Of a stretch of DNA of 64,000 nucleotides, positions 19,066 to 28,829 are shown piece after piece. Numbering within the stretch: the stretch's first letter is position 1; each line of letters opens with the position of its first letter. A program made the position numbers and the translations under genes. Origin of the DNA: Thaumasiovibrio subtropicus (GTDB lineage Bacteria; Pseudomonadota; Gammaproteobacteria; Enterobacterales; Vibrionaceae); contig NZ_AP023054.1 in assembly GCF_019703835.1 (NCBI RefSeq), positions 1,860,001 through 1,924,000 on the forward strand, in the 5' to 3' direction. The notes under the pieces were generated by a model. It worked only from the letters and a program-made list of their open reading frames with translations, made no database searches and had not been told where the DNA came from.

Positions 19066-19386
19066 TCACTCCGCGGCGAGGTATCTTAGTTCACCTTTGA
19101 TTCTGGAAAAGAGAACCTCAAACTCATTGCGACTTTCTCCTAGAACATTTCGAAACTTTGCCTCAGGTAAGCTCGAAGCACCATGGAGAATTTCCCCGAA
19201 ACCGTTAAAAACAGCTCTAGCCATCCGTTCAGTTCGTTGCTCTAGTTCATTAGGCCATGTCAAAATAACTTCATTTAAGTCAGCTTCCGAAATACCAAAA
19301 AGAATCCGCGATTCCCAATCCCATTGCTTCTGCCAATACAGCAAGACCTCGCGAACCCTACTTTTATCGATTGATGTAAGTTCCAT
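19066..19386 (-). CDS. hypothetical cassette protein, 106 aa
   Basis: This is a soluble, mainly helical protein (VREVLLYWQKQWDWESRILF ... WPNELEQRTERMARAVFNGF). AGGTGAC lies six bases before ATG 19386. A decayed paralogue is present at 11.6-11.8 kb, so the family has been captured or duplicated at least twice in this array. No function is known to me. Confidence 0.7.
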   Translation of the reverse strand: MELTSIDKSRVREVLLYWQKQWDWESRILFGISEADLNEVILTWPNELEQRTERMARAVFNGFGEILHGASSLPEAKFRNVLGESRNEFEVLFSRIKGELRYLAAE

Positions 19387-19392
19387 TTAGTC

Positions 19393-19520
19393 ACCTAACG
19401 CCGCATTAAGGTGTGAGCAACGCTACCACGAAACCTAACCATACCACCGAAAACACGAAACCCAACGATTGAATGAAAAATGCCAAGCGTTGGGAATCAC
19501 TCTTAAATGCTTTGTTATAG
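19393..19520. other. VCR-like attC site
   Basis: This is 128 bp from ACCTAACGCCGC to TTTGTTATAG. The outer arms (TAACGCCGCATTAAG against CTTAAATGCTTTGTTA) and inner arms (GAGCAACGCT against AGCGTTGGGA) are complementary. It lies exactly between two cassette genes, with the right core overlapping the TIR gene's stop. It is about 80 per cent alike to the site at 20351-20477. Confidence 0.88.
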
Positions 19521-20335
19521 CTCAAAGAACGCCCTAAAGGTTGGTATAAGCTCATTAGCAACCAGCGATGGTGTCAAGTCATTCTCTAAACGCAGATATT
19601 TTTTATTCCTAATGAAACGGGGAAGCTCGCTATGTTCAACGTCTGGGAACACAACCGAGATTGGTAGCACTTTGTCTCCCTCACTAACTCGAGACAAAAA
19701 AGATTCCATTTCTTCTTCACACCACTTAGACGATAGAAAATTCTTAGTAATGAAAAAAATAACAGCCCCAGAGTCATCAATGCCGTTCATAACAGCCTTG
19801 ACTATAGATTCACCATACGAAATATCAATTTTATCATACCAAGTTGCCAGCCCATGCCTGCTCAAATAAGGAATCAAATCTTCTACAAAAGGTTTATCTT
19901 TAGAAGAGTGACTTAAAAAAACTGGCAAATCCGAACCTATTGGACCCATTGGTATTCTACTAGAAACAAACGCGCGGTCAGGGAACTCAAAAACAACATT
20001 AGCCAAATCATCCACTTCTTCTGAACTAGGCACTTCCACTGAATTAAATCTCTTCCTCATAGATAGTTCGATCATTTGACTAAAAGTAATGTCAGTTCTC
20101 AAACGCGCCCCGATTGAAGACAACTTTTCTTTCATTGATTCTATTTGTAAGTCTTCTGGTTCTTCATATCCAAGAACAATAAAAATTCTAACTGGTACAC
20201 ATTGTTATTTACAAACAGAGCGCACATACCTAGTTGATATGGATTTTGCCGATCAAGTAGTTGTTTTAGAATGTCTAAGGTCGGCTGTCTATCTCCATAG
20301 TCACATTGCCATACAAAATCTCTATGATTTAACAC
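19515..20335 (-). pseudogene. TIR-domain cassette gene, frameshifted by a 2-bp duplication
   Basis: A GTG at 20335 with AAGGAG six bases upstream opens a 64-codon frame right after the attC. The TIR frame (ATG 20135) continues downstream and can be extended upstream to the same point. Removing one of two AC repeats at 20197-20200 joins them (FVNNN-VPVRIFIVLGYEEPE). The TIR domain spans about residues 70-200 of the second frame: VFLSHSSKDKPFVEDLIPYL, WYDKIDISYGESIVKA and SSKWCEEEMESF with the Glu used in NAD-cleaving TIRs. Translation from 20135 could still yield a 206-residue TIR protein. TIR proteins act in NAD depletion and immunity in bacteria. Confidence 0.75.
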
Positions 20336-20350
20336 TAGTCTCTCCTTGAG

Positions 20351-20477
20351 CTATAACGCCGCGTTAAGTGGTGAACAACGCGACCACCAAACCTAACCCA
20401 TTGTGCCGTAAACACTAAAGCTGATTCAAACCAAAAATGCCAAGTGTTGTGAATCCGCCTTAAACGCTTTGTTATAA
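20351..20477. other. VCR-like attC site, first of the array
   Basis: This is 127 bp from CTATAACGCCGCG to GCTTTGTTATAA. It shares GAACAACGCGACCACCAAAC with its neighbour at 19.4 kb (GAGCAACGCTACCACGAAAC). The right core overlaps the stop of the first cassette gene. This pair of sites defines the array's attC type. Confidence 0.88.
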
Positions 20478-20954
20478 CGTTTTGTAGTACCCGTTGTGAG
20501 ATAACTGCAATGTACGCAAAAGAGGGTATTGTTCCGGTATTGCAGCTTTTGCAACAATACCTCGTTCGATAACCTGTTGCCGAATTTCTGCTACAAGTTC
20601 ATCTATAGAAATAATCCTTCCACCGGCAAGGAAGTCACGATCTTTAGGGTGAGAAACTAGGACTGCAATCTGTTCAATTTCAGTGTTCTCGTCTAACCAA
20701 GTAAATACCTCACTAAAAATGTACTTTTTAGCAGATGCAAACTTTTTCTTAAAACGCTCTTCTCTTTTAGCCCACGAGTGAGCATCTATTGATGGTTCAA
20801 GGTGAACAAGATGATTAGTGTGTGGATTAAATGCTATAACATCTAGCTCCATTTCCCATCCACCATGACTCAACCGCCCAACCTTTATATTTCGTTTGAT
20901 TAGGTAGCCTTTCCAGTCGTAGTACTCAATGATGAGATTTTCCAAGTGTGACAT
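20472..20954 (-). CDS. PD-(D/E)XK-like cassette protein (first cassette)
   Basis: This is a 160-residue protein. An N-terminal helix (ENLIIEYYDWKGYLIKRNIK) leads into GWEMELDVIAFNPHTNHLVH and LEPSIDAHSW. This is the E...D...E spacing of endonuclease-like folds, though the usual Lys after the last acid is not evident, so it may be inactive or use another residue. GGAGA lies five bases before ATG 20954. As the attI-proximal cassette it would be the one best transcribed from the integron promoter. A role in nucleic-acid restriction is possible but unproven. Confidence 0.7.
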   Translation of the reverse strand: MSHLENLIIEYYDWKGYLIKRNIKVGRLSHGGWEMELDVIAFNPHTNHLVHLEPSIDAHSWAKREERFKKKFASAKKYIFSEVFTWLDENTEIEQIAVLVSHPKDRDFLAGGRIISIDELVAEIRQQVIERGIVAKAAIPEQYPLLRTLQLSHNGYYKTL

Positions 20955-20967
20955 TGTCTCTCCAAAC

Positions 20968-21130
20968 GTTATAACGCTTTATATACGGAATTTTTCCGCA
21001 TAATATCCCAAAATCTTTTTCCGTATAACATTCCATCTTCAGTGTGGTATATCTAACATTATTACATAAAAACAATGTGTTACAACTCATTACAACAATC
21101 GTGCTCGTCACATTATGCGGAAAAAATCCA
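20968..21130. promoter_or_regulatory. attI recombination region with repeated integrase-site-like motifs
   Basis: The core GTTATAA (20968-20974) joins the first cassette. Three copies of the motif A-T-x-C-G-G-A-A-A-A-A, in both orientations, lie at about 20984-21004, 21017-21030 and 21113-21127. Such motifs next to the integrase gene suit attI and integrase binding. Their exact role is inferred. Confidence 0.6.
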
Positions 21131-21162
21131 CATAACCTGCGATCTATTATTCTACACTCCTA

Positions 21163-21178
21163 CTGTATATAACAACAG
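21163..21178. promoter_or_regulatory. LexA (SOS) box of the integrase gene
   Basis: CTGTATATAACAACAG fits the gammaproteobacterial LexA consensus CTG-N10-CAG and ends just before the ATG, overlapping the ribosome site. SOS control of integron integrases is established for Vibrio and mobile integrons. Confidence 0.85.
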
Positions 21179-21187
21179 GAGCCCAAC

Positions 21188-21660
21188 ATGATTCAACGTT
21201 CTCCATTTTTACGGAAAATTGAAACTTATATGTACGCTCGCCACTATGCTAAAAGCACTGTTGACTCATACATATACTAGATTAAACACTTCATCTATTA
21301 TCACAACAAACGCCACCCGAAAGACCTTGGAGGTGCAGAGGTCGAAGCGTTTTTTACTTGTCGCCCAGCTAATGTATGGCTCAGGTTTACGCCTGATGGA
21401 ATGCCTCCGTTTAAGGTATGCAGACATCGACTTTGACTACCTTGCGATAAAGGTTTGGCAGGGAAAAGCTATAAAACCGCACGCTACCGCCATCGCGATG
21501 GACGTTAGTCTCCATGACGATTGGCGAGAATGCTTATAGATCAACAGATTACTATCATTCGACAATAACAAAGATTGTTATGCGTTCATACACGCATTGA
21601 CTAAATTCTGTGAATCACCACGCATATGTTCGCTGGTTTGAAATAAGGATTTTGGGGAGC
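21188..21660 (+). pseudogene. intIA: integron integrase (IntIA-like), inactivated
   Basis: The N-terminus, RSPFLRKIETYMYARHYAKS, and then HNKRHPKDLGGAEVEAFF match Vibrio IntIA. An amber codon replaces a Trp at residue 31. After about residue 55 roughly 80 residues are missing and the frame shifts. LMYGSGLRLMECLRLRYADI plus DFDYLAIKVWQGK (first catalytic Arg box) then follow in another frame. The H-x-x-R and Tyr boxes are absent. It is divergent from the cassettes, as in all integrons. The enzyme must be inactive, so the array cannot be rearranged by its own integrase. From the remnant to 21747 I see nothing else. Confidence 0.9.
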
Positions 21661-21747
21661 GCTTTTTGAATTCTGATACTGATTTGCTGCTGTATTAACG
21701 CCTAGCAGTCATCAACGAAGTCTATTGTTCCATCCGTAAACGCAACA

Positions 21748-21773
21748 AAGCCACTGCATGAGCACAGTGGCTT
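21748..21773 (-). terminator. rho-independent terminator of metE
   Basis: A nine-base stem (AAGCCACTG/CAGTGGCTT) with an eight-base loop is followed on the minus strand by a T-rich run. It lies 55 bp beyond the metE stop. Confidence 0.65.
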
Positions 21774-21828
21774 GTGATTTATCCGGCGGTTAGTCGGCCC
21801 ATTTTAAAAATCGAGCCTCCTCACGCGA

Positions 21829-24087
21829 TTAACGCAGCTGTTTCGCAGCGGTCACCAAGTTAGCTAATGCCGCTTCAGACTCCTGCCACGTGCGGGTTTT
21901 CAAGCCGCAGTCTGGGTTCACCCACAAACGTTCTGCAGGTACACGTTGCTTGGCTTTCTCAAGTAAATCTACAATTTGCTCCACGGAAGGAATGTTCGGT
22001 GAGTGGATGTCATACACACCTGGGCCAATTTCATTCGGGTAGTGGAACTCTTCAAAGGCATTGAGCAGTTCCATGTCAGAGCGTGACGTCTCAATAGTAA
22101 TCACATCAGCGTCAAGTGCGGCGATAGAGTCGAGAATATCGTTAAACTCGCTATAACACATATGGGTGTGAATCTGTGTTTCTGGCACTGCGCTACCCGC
22201 AGACACTTTAAACGCATTCACTGCCCAATTAAGGTAGTGTTGCCACTGGCTGCGCTTTAACGGCAGGCCTTCACGAATGGCAGGCTCATCAATTTGAATC
22301 ACATTGATCCCCGCATCCTGCAAGTCAGCGACTTCATCACGCAATGCCAAGGCAATTTGGTTTGCGATTTGCTCTCGAGTGATGTCTTCACGCGGGAATG
22401 TCCAACCAAGGATTGTAACGGGTCCTGTTAGCATCCCCTTCACTTTTCTATCGGTTAACGACTGGGCATAGCCTGACCAATCAATGGTCATGGGTGTTGG
22501 TCGTGAAATATCACCGACGACAACAGCGGGTTTCACACAGCGTGAGCCATAACTCTGCACCCAACCAAACTGAGTAACCGCAAAGCCTTCCAACAACTCA
22601 GCAAAATACTCCACCATGTCGTTTCGCTCGGCTTCACCGTGTACTAACACATCAATATCAAGGCGCTCTTGACGCTCAATGGCATCCTTAATGTGACCAC
22701 GCAATGCCGTATTATAATCCGCTTCAGATAGACGCCCGGCCTTGAAGTCACGGCGTTGAACGCGAATTTCATTGGTTTGCGGGAAAGAACCGATGGTGGT
22801 GGTTGGGAACAGTGGCAAGTTAAGCGCGGCTTTTTGCGCTTTCGCTCGTGCTGGATAGTCTGCACCGCGGTCAGCCAAAGATGGCGACCAATTGGCTAAA
22901 CGCGCTTGAACGTCAGCATTATTAACGGCGGTATCACTCAAGCGGGCTTTAATCGGTGCGCTATAGTCAATCACCGCTTGTTGCGCGGCTGCATCGCCTT
23001 CGAGTGCTTGAGCTAGCAAGCTGACTTCAGATAGCTTCTGTTTCGCAAACGCGAACCAGCTCTTGGTTTTCTCATCCAGCTTCTCTTCGCTATCGAGATC
23101 AAGCGGACTATGCAGTAACGAACAAGACGAACCAATCCAGAGACGATCACCAAGGTCCGCTTTCAGTGGCGCAAGGGTCTCTTGCCATTTCTGCAAGTCA
23201 GTACGCCACACATTACGACCATTAACCACACCGGCAGAAAGCACCCACTGTGACGGCAGTTTCTCAACCACAGCTTTGAGCTGTTGTGGCGCAGCAGAGA
23301 GGTCAACATGCAAGCCATCTACGGCCAGTTCAGTAATGGTATCTAGATGGTCAACCACATCATCAAAATAAGTAGTTAGCAGTACTTTGACATCGCCGCG
23401 AATCACTTGATAAGCAAGCTTAAAGCTCTCTTTCCAGGCTTTTGGCAGCTCCAAAGCAAGCGCTGGCTCATCGATTTGTACCCATTCAACGCCTAGGGCA
23501 GCCAGTTTCTGAATGATTTGTTGATAAACCGCCAGTAAGCGAGGCAACAGATCTAAACGGTCAAAACCTTCACCCTTCTCCTTACCCAACCAGAGATAAG
23601 AAACCGGGCCGAGGATCACAGGTTTCACTTTGTGACCCGCTTTTTGCGCTTCCGCAACGTCTTCAAACAGTTGATACCAGCTAAGTGAAAACTGTGTATC
23701 GGCTTCGAACTCCGGCACAATGTAGTGATAGTTGGTGTTAAACCACTTTGTCATGTCTGATGCAGCGCAACCACACTCATTTTTTGCACGACCACGCGCA
23801 ATGCGGAATAAGGTATCGAGATCAGGGTTGCCTTCACCATGGCGCGATGGGATATTGCCGACTGTCAATGACGTGGTCAACACATGGTCGTACCAAGCAA
23901 AGTCTCCCGCAACTACCGTACTGAGGCCAGCCTCTGCTTGTTGCTGCCAATGGGTTTGACGTAGCCCAGCCGCGATGGCTTTCAGTTCATTTTGATCAAT
24001 TTTGCCATGCCAGTAATCTTCCAGTGCAAATTTAAGTTCACGTTTCGCACCAATACGCGGGTAACCCAGAATATGTGTCGTTGCCAT
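21829..24087 (-). CDS. metE: cobalamin-independent methionine synthase
   Basis: This is 752 residues, the usual length. It transfers the methyl group of 5-methyltetrahydropteroyl-triglutamate to homocysteine in the last step of methionine synthesis in the cytosol. The N-terminal domain starts [18 protein letters not shown]. The C-terminal catalytic domain starts near residue 430 ([13 protein letters not shown]). It carries zinc ligands in [10 protein letters not shown], the Glu in [10 protein letters not shown] and the Cys of NPDCGLKTR. It is divergent from metR, with met-box and MetR-site candidates between them. SD AAGGAAG precedes ATG 24087. Confidence 0.98.
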   Translation of the reverse strand: MATTHILGYPRIGAKRELKFALEDYWHGKIDQNELKAIAAGLRQTHWQQQAEAGLSTVVAGDFAWYDHVLTTSLTVGNIPSRHGEGNPDLDTLFRIARGRAKNECGCAASDMTKWFNTNYHYIVPEFEADTQFSLSWYQLFEDVAEAQKAGHKVKPVILGPVSYLWLGKEKGEGFDRLDLLPRLLAVYQQIIQKLAALGVEWVQIDEPALALELPKAWKESFKLAYQVIRGDVKVLLTTYFDDVVDHLDTITELAVDGLHVDLSAAPQQLKAVVEKLPSQWVLSAGVVNGRNVWRTDLQKWQETLAPLKADLGDRLWIGSSCSLLHSPLDLDSEEKLDEKTKSWFAFAKQKLSEVSLLAQALEGDAAAQQAVIDYSAPIKARLSDTAVNNADVQARLANWSPSLADRGADYPARAKAQKAALNLPLFPTTTIGSFPQTNEIRVQRRDFKAGRLSEADYNTALRGHIKDAIERQERLDIDVLVHGEAERNDMVEYFAELLEGFAVTQFGWVQSYGSRCVKPAVVVGDISRPTPMTIDWSGYAQSLTDRKVKGMLTGPVTILGWTFPREDITREQIANQIALALRDEVADLQDAGINVIQIDEPAIREGLPLKRSQWQHYLNWAVNAFKVSAGSAVPETQIHTHMCYSEFNDILDSIAALDADVITIETSRSDMELLNAFEEFHYPNEIGPGVYDIHSPNIPSVEQIVDLLEKAKQRVPAERLWVNPDCGLKTRTWQESEAALANLVTAAKQLR

Positions 24088-24104
24088 GATTATCTTCCTT
24101 ATTT

Positions 24105-24120
24105 GGCCGTCTAGATGTTT
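24105..24120. promoter_or_regulatory. candidate MetJ operator (two adjacent met boxes)
   Basis: On the minus strand the 8-mers AAACATCT and AGACGGCC lie side by side. Each matches six of eight positions of the met box AGACGTCT. The location is 18 bp upstream of metE. Confidence 0.5.
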
Positions 24121-24180
24121 ACAGCTCCATAATCAAAGAGTATGGTTGATTTAACAATCTCAAATAACTCAAATGGAAGT

Positions 24181-24193
24181 TGAGAAAAATTCA
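24181..24193. promoter_or_regulatory. candidate MetR binding site
   Basis: TGAGAAAAATTCA resembles the MetR consensus TGAA-N5-TTCA (one mismatch in the first half). It overlaps the metR start codon, which fits autorepression and activation of metE. Confidence 0.5.
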
Positions 24194-25104
24194 TGTTAGA
24201 ACTCAAGCATCTACGTACATTAACGACGTTGCGTGAAACCGGATCACTCACCGCTACGGCGAATAGTCTCTGCCTCACGCAGTCCGCACTGTCTCATCAA
24301 CTCAAAGAGCTCGAAGTGCGCCTTGGTGGTCAACTGTTCCTCAGAAAAACACGCCCAGTGAAGTTCACCGCAGAAGGTGAGATTATTTTGAAACTTGCTG
24401 ATGATGTGTTGCCGTTGATGATTAAGGCCGAAAATGATTTAGCCGGGCTGAAAGAAGAGATCAATGGCCGCCTTCACATGGCTATTGATTGTCACTCCTG
24501 TTTCCAGTGGTTGATGCCTGCGCTGCAGGAGTATCGTAAGCACTGGCCGGATGTCGAGCTTGATTTTTCGTCAGGGTTTGGCTTTGATCCCTTGCCTGCA
24601 TTGGGCAATGGTGAATTAGATCTCGTCATCACTTCCGATATTCAACCGCGTAACGAGATCCATTATGAGCCGTTATTCGATTTTGAGATGAAGCTCATCA
24701 TGGCGACCCATCACCCGCTTGCCGCGCAAGCAGAAATTAAACCAGAAGATCTTGCTGACCAAACGCTGTTAACCTACCCCGTACCCAAATCCCGCCTTGA
24801 TGTGGTGAAACACTTTCTCGTCCCCAACAATGTTGAGCCGGAAAATTGGAAGCAAGCCGATAACACCCTCATGTTGGTGCAAATGGTCTCGGCTGGATTA
24901 GGCGTCGCCGCCCTACCCAACTGGGCAATCTATGACTTCGCCCGACAAGGACTCATCGAAGCCCGACCGCTCGGGAAAGGGTTAAGCCGACGACTTTTTG
25001 CTGCGGTAAGAAACAACGAAAAAGATCGCCGTTACTTACAATCGTTCTTCGCCATCGCCAAGCAGCAGTGCCAAGGGCATTTAGAAGGGATAAAGGCGTG
25101 TTAA
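24193..25104 (+). CDS. metR: LysR-type regulator of methionine synthesis
   Basis: This is 303 residues. The N-terminal winged helix-turn-helix (LKHLRTLTTLRETGSLTATA ... LCLTQSALSHQLKELEVRLG) is followed by the periplasmic-binding-like effector domain, which senses homocysteine in MetR. Divergent pairing with metE and the match over the whole length support MetR. It is followed by a strong terminator. Confidence 0.95.
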   Translation: MLELKHLRTLTTLRETGSLTATANSLCLTQSALSHQLKELEVRLGGQLFLRKTRPVKFTAEGEIILKLADDVLPLMIKAENDLAGLKEEINGRLHMAIDCHSCFQWLMPALQEYRKHWPDVELDFSSGFGFDPLPALGNGELDLVITSDIQPRNEIHYEPLFDFEMKLIMATHHPLAAQAEIKPEDLADQTLLTYPVPKSRLDVVKHFLVPNNVEPENWKQADNTLMLVQMVSAGLGVAALPNWAIYDFARQGLIEARPLGKGLSRRLFAAVRNNEKDRRYLQSFFAIAKQQCQGHLEGIKAC

Positions 25105-25127
25105 ACAACTGAAATACCGAATAGAGA

Positions 25128-25153
25128 AACCGCGCTGCTTAGCGCGGTTTTTT
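25128..25153 (+). terminator. rho-independent terminator of metR
   Basis: The hairpin AACCGCGCT/AGCGCGGTT with loop GCTT is followed by TTTTT, 24 bp after the metR stop. Confidence 0.9.
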
Positions 25154-25208
25154 AGTGATACCCTCTAGCAGTTTTGCTGCTTGAGGATAGATTAGTTAAG
25201 AAAATAGG

Positions 25209-25397
25209 TTATTTAAATTGATTGGTAATCGGGTCGTAGTGATACCCCAGATCACCCATTTTGCTGATCAAGGCTTCAACATCTAGCTCATAACGCAAAA
25301 CCAACTCTTCCATGCTGTCACAATCGAGTCTTAAGCGCTCGTTGATAATCCCCAGTGCAATTCGGCTATCTAGTTGCAGTAAGTTATGTACTTCCAT
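25209..25397 (-). CDS. DUF4250-family small protein
   Basis: This is a 62-residue soluble protein that fits the DUF4250 pattern: an N-terminal INERLR segment, a middle helix rich in acidic residues (YELDVEALISKMGDLGY) and the ending YDPITNQF. Function unknown. ATG 25397 has GGAGA upstream. It stands alone between metR and a repeat relic. Confidence 0.8.
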   Translation of the reverse strand: MEVHNLLQLDSRIALGIINERLRLDCDSMEELVLRYELDVEALISKMGDLGYHYDPITNQFK

Positions 25398-25419
25398 AAC
25401 GTCTCCTCATCTTAAAACG

Positions 25420-25670
25420 ATGTTGATAACGAAAAGCCCAAACTACCTGCGGACAACCCCACTTCGGCAATCCCTCTCTAGGAGGCAATCGCGGTTACAT
25501 TGGCCATCAACCGCGCTCAATAGCTTGGCTAACTCTTTGCTCAAAGCCCCCCGATTTATGCGTCAAACGTATTTGAAAGAGAAAACCATTCCTGCACACG
25601 TTTGCCTTGATCTCGACGCACTAGCTCGCGTCTTAAGCCTGCATCTTGAGGCGGTTTGAGTCTATAAGCT
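25420..25670. repeat. diverged copy of the 267-bp inverted-repeat element
   Basis: The right 140 bases (TTTGAAAGAGAAAACCATTC ... CATCTTGAGGCGGTTTGAGT) align with the right half of the element at 39711-39977. The left end is degraded. Short frames across it are not counted. Confidence 0.65.
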
Positions 25671-25713
25671 TAGCTGTAACCGCGAAAAATGCCGTGAATC
25701 ACCGCACACCTTG

Positions 25714-26379
25714 CTAGAAGGTGATAAAACTATGGTTAAGTAACGCGAACAAGATCAAGAAATTAACCGCCGAGAGCTGGCGCTTAGAAGGCGCAGTCGC
25801 TTTAAACATATGCAGCACCCATAGCAGCACGGCGATAACTAACGCTAAAAGACAGAGAAGCGCATTTGCAACCACTATCTCTTCAAGCAAAACGACCTTC
25901 CAAAACCATAGCCATAACATCATCATCACCATTGCTGACACTATACCTAGTACAGGCAATAAACGATGGAAGGCTTGCAGACGTGTTCTTGCGACGGTCA
26001 TTAATAAATGCGCAAACGCCGCGCCCAGTAATGGCGTGCAAAGTGCAGAGATAAGTATGACTGGCAACGCATGACCCATTGCTACCGCAATCCAAACAGC
26101 GATAGAAGTGGCCGCCGCCAGCACAAGGAGTATTCGTGGCCCCTCGACCCGTGTTTTGCCCGTTTTAACCTGAAAGCAAAATGCCGCAATAAGGCCCATC
26201 GGAATCAGTGTCATGACACTACCCGGTATCGATAACGCAAATGGAATCAGCACCGCAGGCAGCCACTTGTGTAGTCGCCCCCGCTGTCCTGGACAGATCT
26301 CGCCCTTAAATAAACATAACGTAATGAAGTAAAGCGCCCCTACTGCCATTGGCAAAAAGAGAAGTAGCAAAGATTCCAT
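25714..26379 (-). CDS. integral membrane protein, unknown
   Basis: This is a 221-residue protein with about six or seven hydrophobic helices spread over its length and few conserved polar residues (a C-P-G-Q-R-G-R loop after helix 1). It has no transporter signature. It is probably monocistronic. The start at 26379 has no strong ribosome site. Confidence 0.6.
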   Translation of the reverse strand: MESLLLLFLPMAVGALYFITLCLFKGEICPGQRGRLHKWLPAVLIPFALSIPGSVMTLIPMGLIAAFCFQVKTGKTRVEGPRILLVLAAATSIAVWIAVAMGHALPVILISALCTPLLGAAFAHLLMTVARTRLQAFHRLLPVLGIVSAMVMMMLWLWFWKVVLLEEIVVANALLCLLALVIAVLLWVLHMFKATAPSKRQLSAVNFLILFALLNHSFITF

Positions 26380-26888
26380 TAAAGTAACCTAAATCTTGTT
26401 ATCTATATTTTCGCTTGCGTGAGTTAGCACTCGCGCTCGCACTCAAAGTGGCGCTAATACGCTTCCGTCCGTGAAAGAACCCATCGCGTTCGGAAGTTTG
26501 TTGGTAAAAACAGCCGTTCATTGCGATGTTTTAACGCCTTAACATTTTCCGCGATTATATACTCAAGTGGCGCTAGGATGCAGCCGTCGAACGCAACCTC
26601 ATGAAGCTGATCGAAGTGATAGCGCAACTTCTCACCACCTAACCACATCAATTGTTTCCTTTTTTTAATCCATCACTGCAATATTTTTATCTCGATACTT
26701 TCTTATCTATTTACTCAATTACCGACAATAAAACCTCACGAAAACTGATGTTAAGTCTTTGTATGCACCGGACAAAGCGACAGACTCAGGTTTGTCGGCA
26801 TATTGAGCAAATAAATCTTAGATTCCTGTGGGGAATTCATAATTTTGACATATGCTTTTATAGAAATGATAACGAGTTAGGGTGAACT
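26380..26888. other. intergenic region with repeat-like sequence and the chemoreceptor promoter
   Basis: Two related direct blocks, ACTCAAAGTGGCGCTAATAC (26440) and ACTCAAGTGGCGCTAGGATG (26558), occur about 118 bp apart, so a minus-strand frame at 26454-26651 is doubtful. The right part is AT-rich and contains the promoter listed separately. Confidence 0.5.
26845..26873 (+). promoter_or_regulatory. sigma-70-type promoter of the chemoreceptor gene
   Basis: A perfect TTGACA is followed after 17 bases by GATAAC, 16 bp before the start codon. Confidence 0.55.
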
Positions 26889-28775
26889 ATGTTTTTTCAA
26901 CGGTTTGGTACGATAAAACTGCAATTACTGATCATCAATGTACTCGTCATTGTGAGTCTTTTCATCTTTGCGTTTTCAGAATGGCGCACACTACAACGTT
27001 TATCTGAACTGAAACATCTCTCCTCTCAGGCGGCAGAAACCAATGTCGATATCTTGCTGCTGCGCCGCTACGAAAAAGATTTTCTCGCCCGAAGCGATAC
27101 CAAATACATCCAAGACTTTACGGCGCGAGCAGATCGACTCCAGACGCGTTTATCTGACATACACACCGCAATCGCTCACTTCGACGCTTCAGTACAACCG
27201 AGGATCATCACCTTAAAAGAGCATGCCCAATCTTATGTTGATACCTTCATTGCATTGACCGAAATTGCCATCAACAATGGGCTGTCTGCCAGAGAGGGGC
27301 TGAGAGGCAAGCTGTTCGAAAGTTCCAATGCTGCCGAAGAAGCCTTTCTCATCTTAAGCGATGACAACCTCTACAACGGTTTTTTAACCTTACGGCGGAA
27401 TGAAAAAGATTTCTTATTAGAGCGCAATACCCAGCATGCCACCTATTTTGGTAACAATGTCGATAACCTCAAGGCGCTTATCGACAATAGCGGTGTTGCT
27501 TCTAGCGAAAAGACAGCGTTAAAACGCTTGGTTGATGGCTATCACACCGATTTAATGGCGTTAATCGCTGGCATTGAGATGATTGGCTTATCCTATGAAA
27601 CAGGCAAGCTGGGTGAGATGCGCAGCTTGATTCATCAAGTTGAAAAAGACATCAATGACGTTGAAACTTTATTGTTGGCAACCAGTGAAGCCCTGCAAGC
27701 AAATGAAACAAGAACGCTTTTTATCGCTATCATCGTATTGTCCCTGGTGATCATTTCCATCTTCGTTGCATTTGGACAGCAACTCACATCGCGACTAAAA
27801 GAAGTGAACACCATGATGCGTGACATTGCTGACGGCGATGGCGACTTAACCTCCCGAATGACGGTCAACGGCAGTGATGAACTCGCCCAGCTTTCGACAT
27901 CGATCAACACCTTTATCGGACGCCTTCAACACATCATTCAACAGATAGGTGGCATCTCTGAGCAGCTCCATACTGCCGCTGAAGGTTCGTTCCATGCCAC
28001 AGAGGCGAGCCGTGAAAATGCCCAGCAACAGCAACATGACTCGACCGATGCCGCTACGGCAGTCAGTGAAATGTTGGTCACTAACATGTCGATCAATGAT
28101 CATACCCAACAAGCGGCGGAAAGCGCGCACATCGTTCGCACTGAAGCACAGCAGAGTTTGGAAACCCTGAACCAAGCCGGAAAGGATATCTCTGAGCTCG
28201 CGACTTACTTGCATAGTTCTCAAGAAACGATCAAGCAGCTCGAAAGCCAAAGTGAGGCGATCAGTGCTGTCGTCGCTGTGATTCAGGACATCGCCGAACA
28301 AACTAACTTGCTAGCACTTAATGCCGCCATCGAAGCCGCACGCGCAGGCGAGTCAGGGCGCGGTTTTGCGGTGGTTGCTGATGAAGTTCGCAAACTTGCT
28401 ACACGAACACATGATTCAACCCAAGAGATAGAGACCACCATCAAAGGGTTGACCGTCGGTGTGCAAGATAGTGTCAGCACTATTTTGAATGGCAAAGATC
28501 AAGCAGATCGCAGTGCTGAAAAAGCCAATCTTGCCATTGCGTCCATGCAGACGATTGTTAGTACCATCGAATCGCTCGTTGAAATGAACAATGCCATTGC
28601 ACAAGGCTCTGGCGAACACGCGCAGTCTACCGACGATATCAATCAACGTATCATGCACATTTCAGATTTAGCCATGAGCACGATGGATGTGATCCAGCAC
28701 GCGTCAGAACGCAGTGAAGAGGTCGAGGCCATGTCCAAACAACTACAAGGCCTTGTCTCGCAGTTCAAGTATTAA
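26889..28775 (+). CDS. methyl-accepting chemotaxis protein with HBM sensor domain
   Basis: This is a 628-residue inner-membrane chemoreceptor. TM1 is at about 9-30. A large periplasmic domain of about 240 residues contains two R-R-x-E-K-D-F-L-x-R motifs (near 56 and 182), typical of helical bimodular (HBM) sensors that bind organic acids. TM2 is at about 275-295, then HAMP. The signalling hairpin is [20 protein letters not shown] followed by [15 protein letters not shown]. It relays ligand binding to CheA/CheW. SD AGGG precedes ATG 26889. The ligand cannot be named. Confidence 0.93.
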   Translation: MFFQRFGTIKLQLLIINVLVIVSLFIFAFSEWRTLQRLSELKHLSSQAAETNVDILLLRRYEKDFLARSDTKYIQDFTARADRLQTRLSDIHTAIAHFDASVQPRIITLKEHAQSYVDTFIALTEIAINNGLSAREGLRGKLFESSNAAEEAFLILSDDNLYNGFLTLRRNEKDFLLERNTQHATYFGNNVDNLKALIDNSGVASSEKTALKRLVDGYHTDLMALIAGIEMIGLSYETGKLGEMRSLIHQVEKDINDVETLLLATSEALQANETRTLFIAIIVLSLVIISIFVAFGQQLTSRLKEVNTMMRDIADGDGDLTSRMTVNGSDELAQLSTSINTFIGRLQHIIQQIGGISEQLHTAAEGSFHATEASRENAQQQQHDSTDAATAVSEMLVTNMSINDHTQQAAESAHIVRTEAQQSLETLNQAGKDISELATYLHSSQETIKQLESQSEAISAVVAVIQDIAEQTNLLALNAAIEAARAGESGRGFAVVADEVRKLATRTHDSTQEIETTIKGLTVGVQDSVSTILNGKDQADRSAEKANLAIASMQTIVSTIESLVEMNNAIAQGSGEHAQSTDDINQRIMHISDLAMSTMDVIQHASERSEEVEAMSKQLQGLVSQFKY

Positions 28776-28790
28776 CACCCCAAATAAGCT

Positions 28791-28821
28791 GAACCCGAGC
28801 CGATGAGTCGGCTCGTGGTTC
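28791..28821. terminator. bidirectional terminator between chemoreceptor and MFS genes
   Basis: The hairpin GAACCCGAGCCGA/TCGGCTCGTGGTTC has a four-base loop and lies between convergent genes. The T-runs are weak on both sides. Confidence 0.65.
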
Positions 28822-28829
28822 AAACAGAC

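Noticed and set aside
26454..26651. 65-codon minus-strand ORF
   Set aside because: It overlaps two repeat-like blocks and lacks a clear ribosome site or known family.
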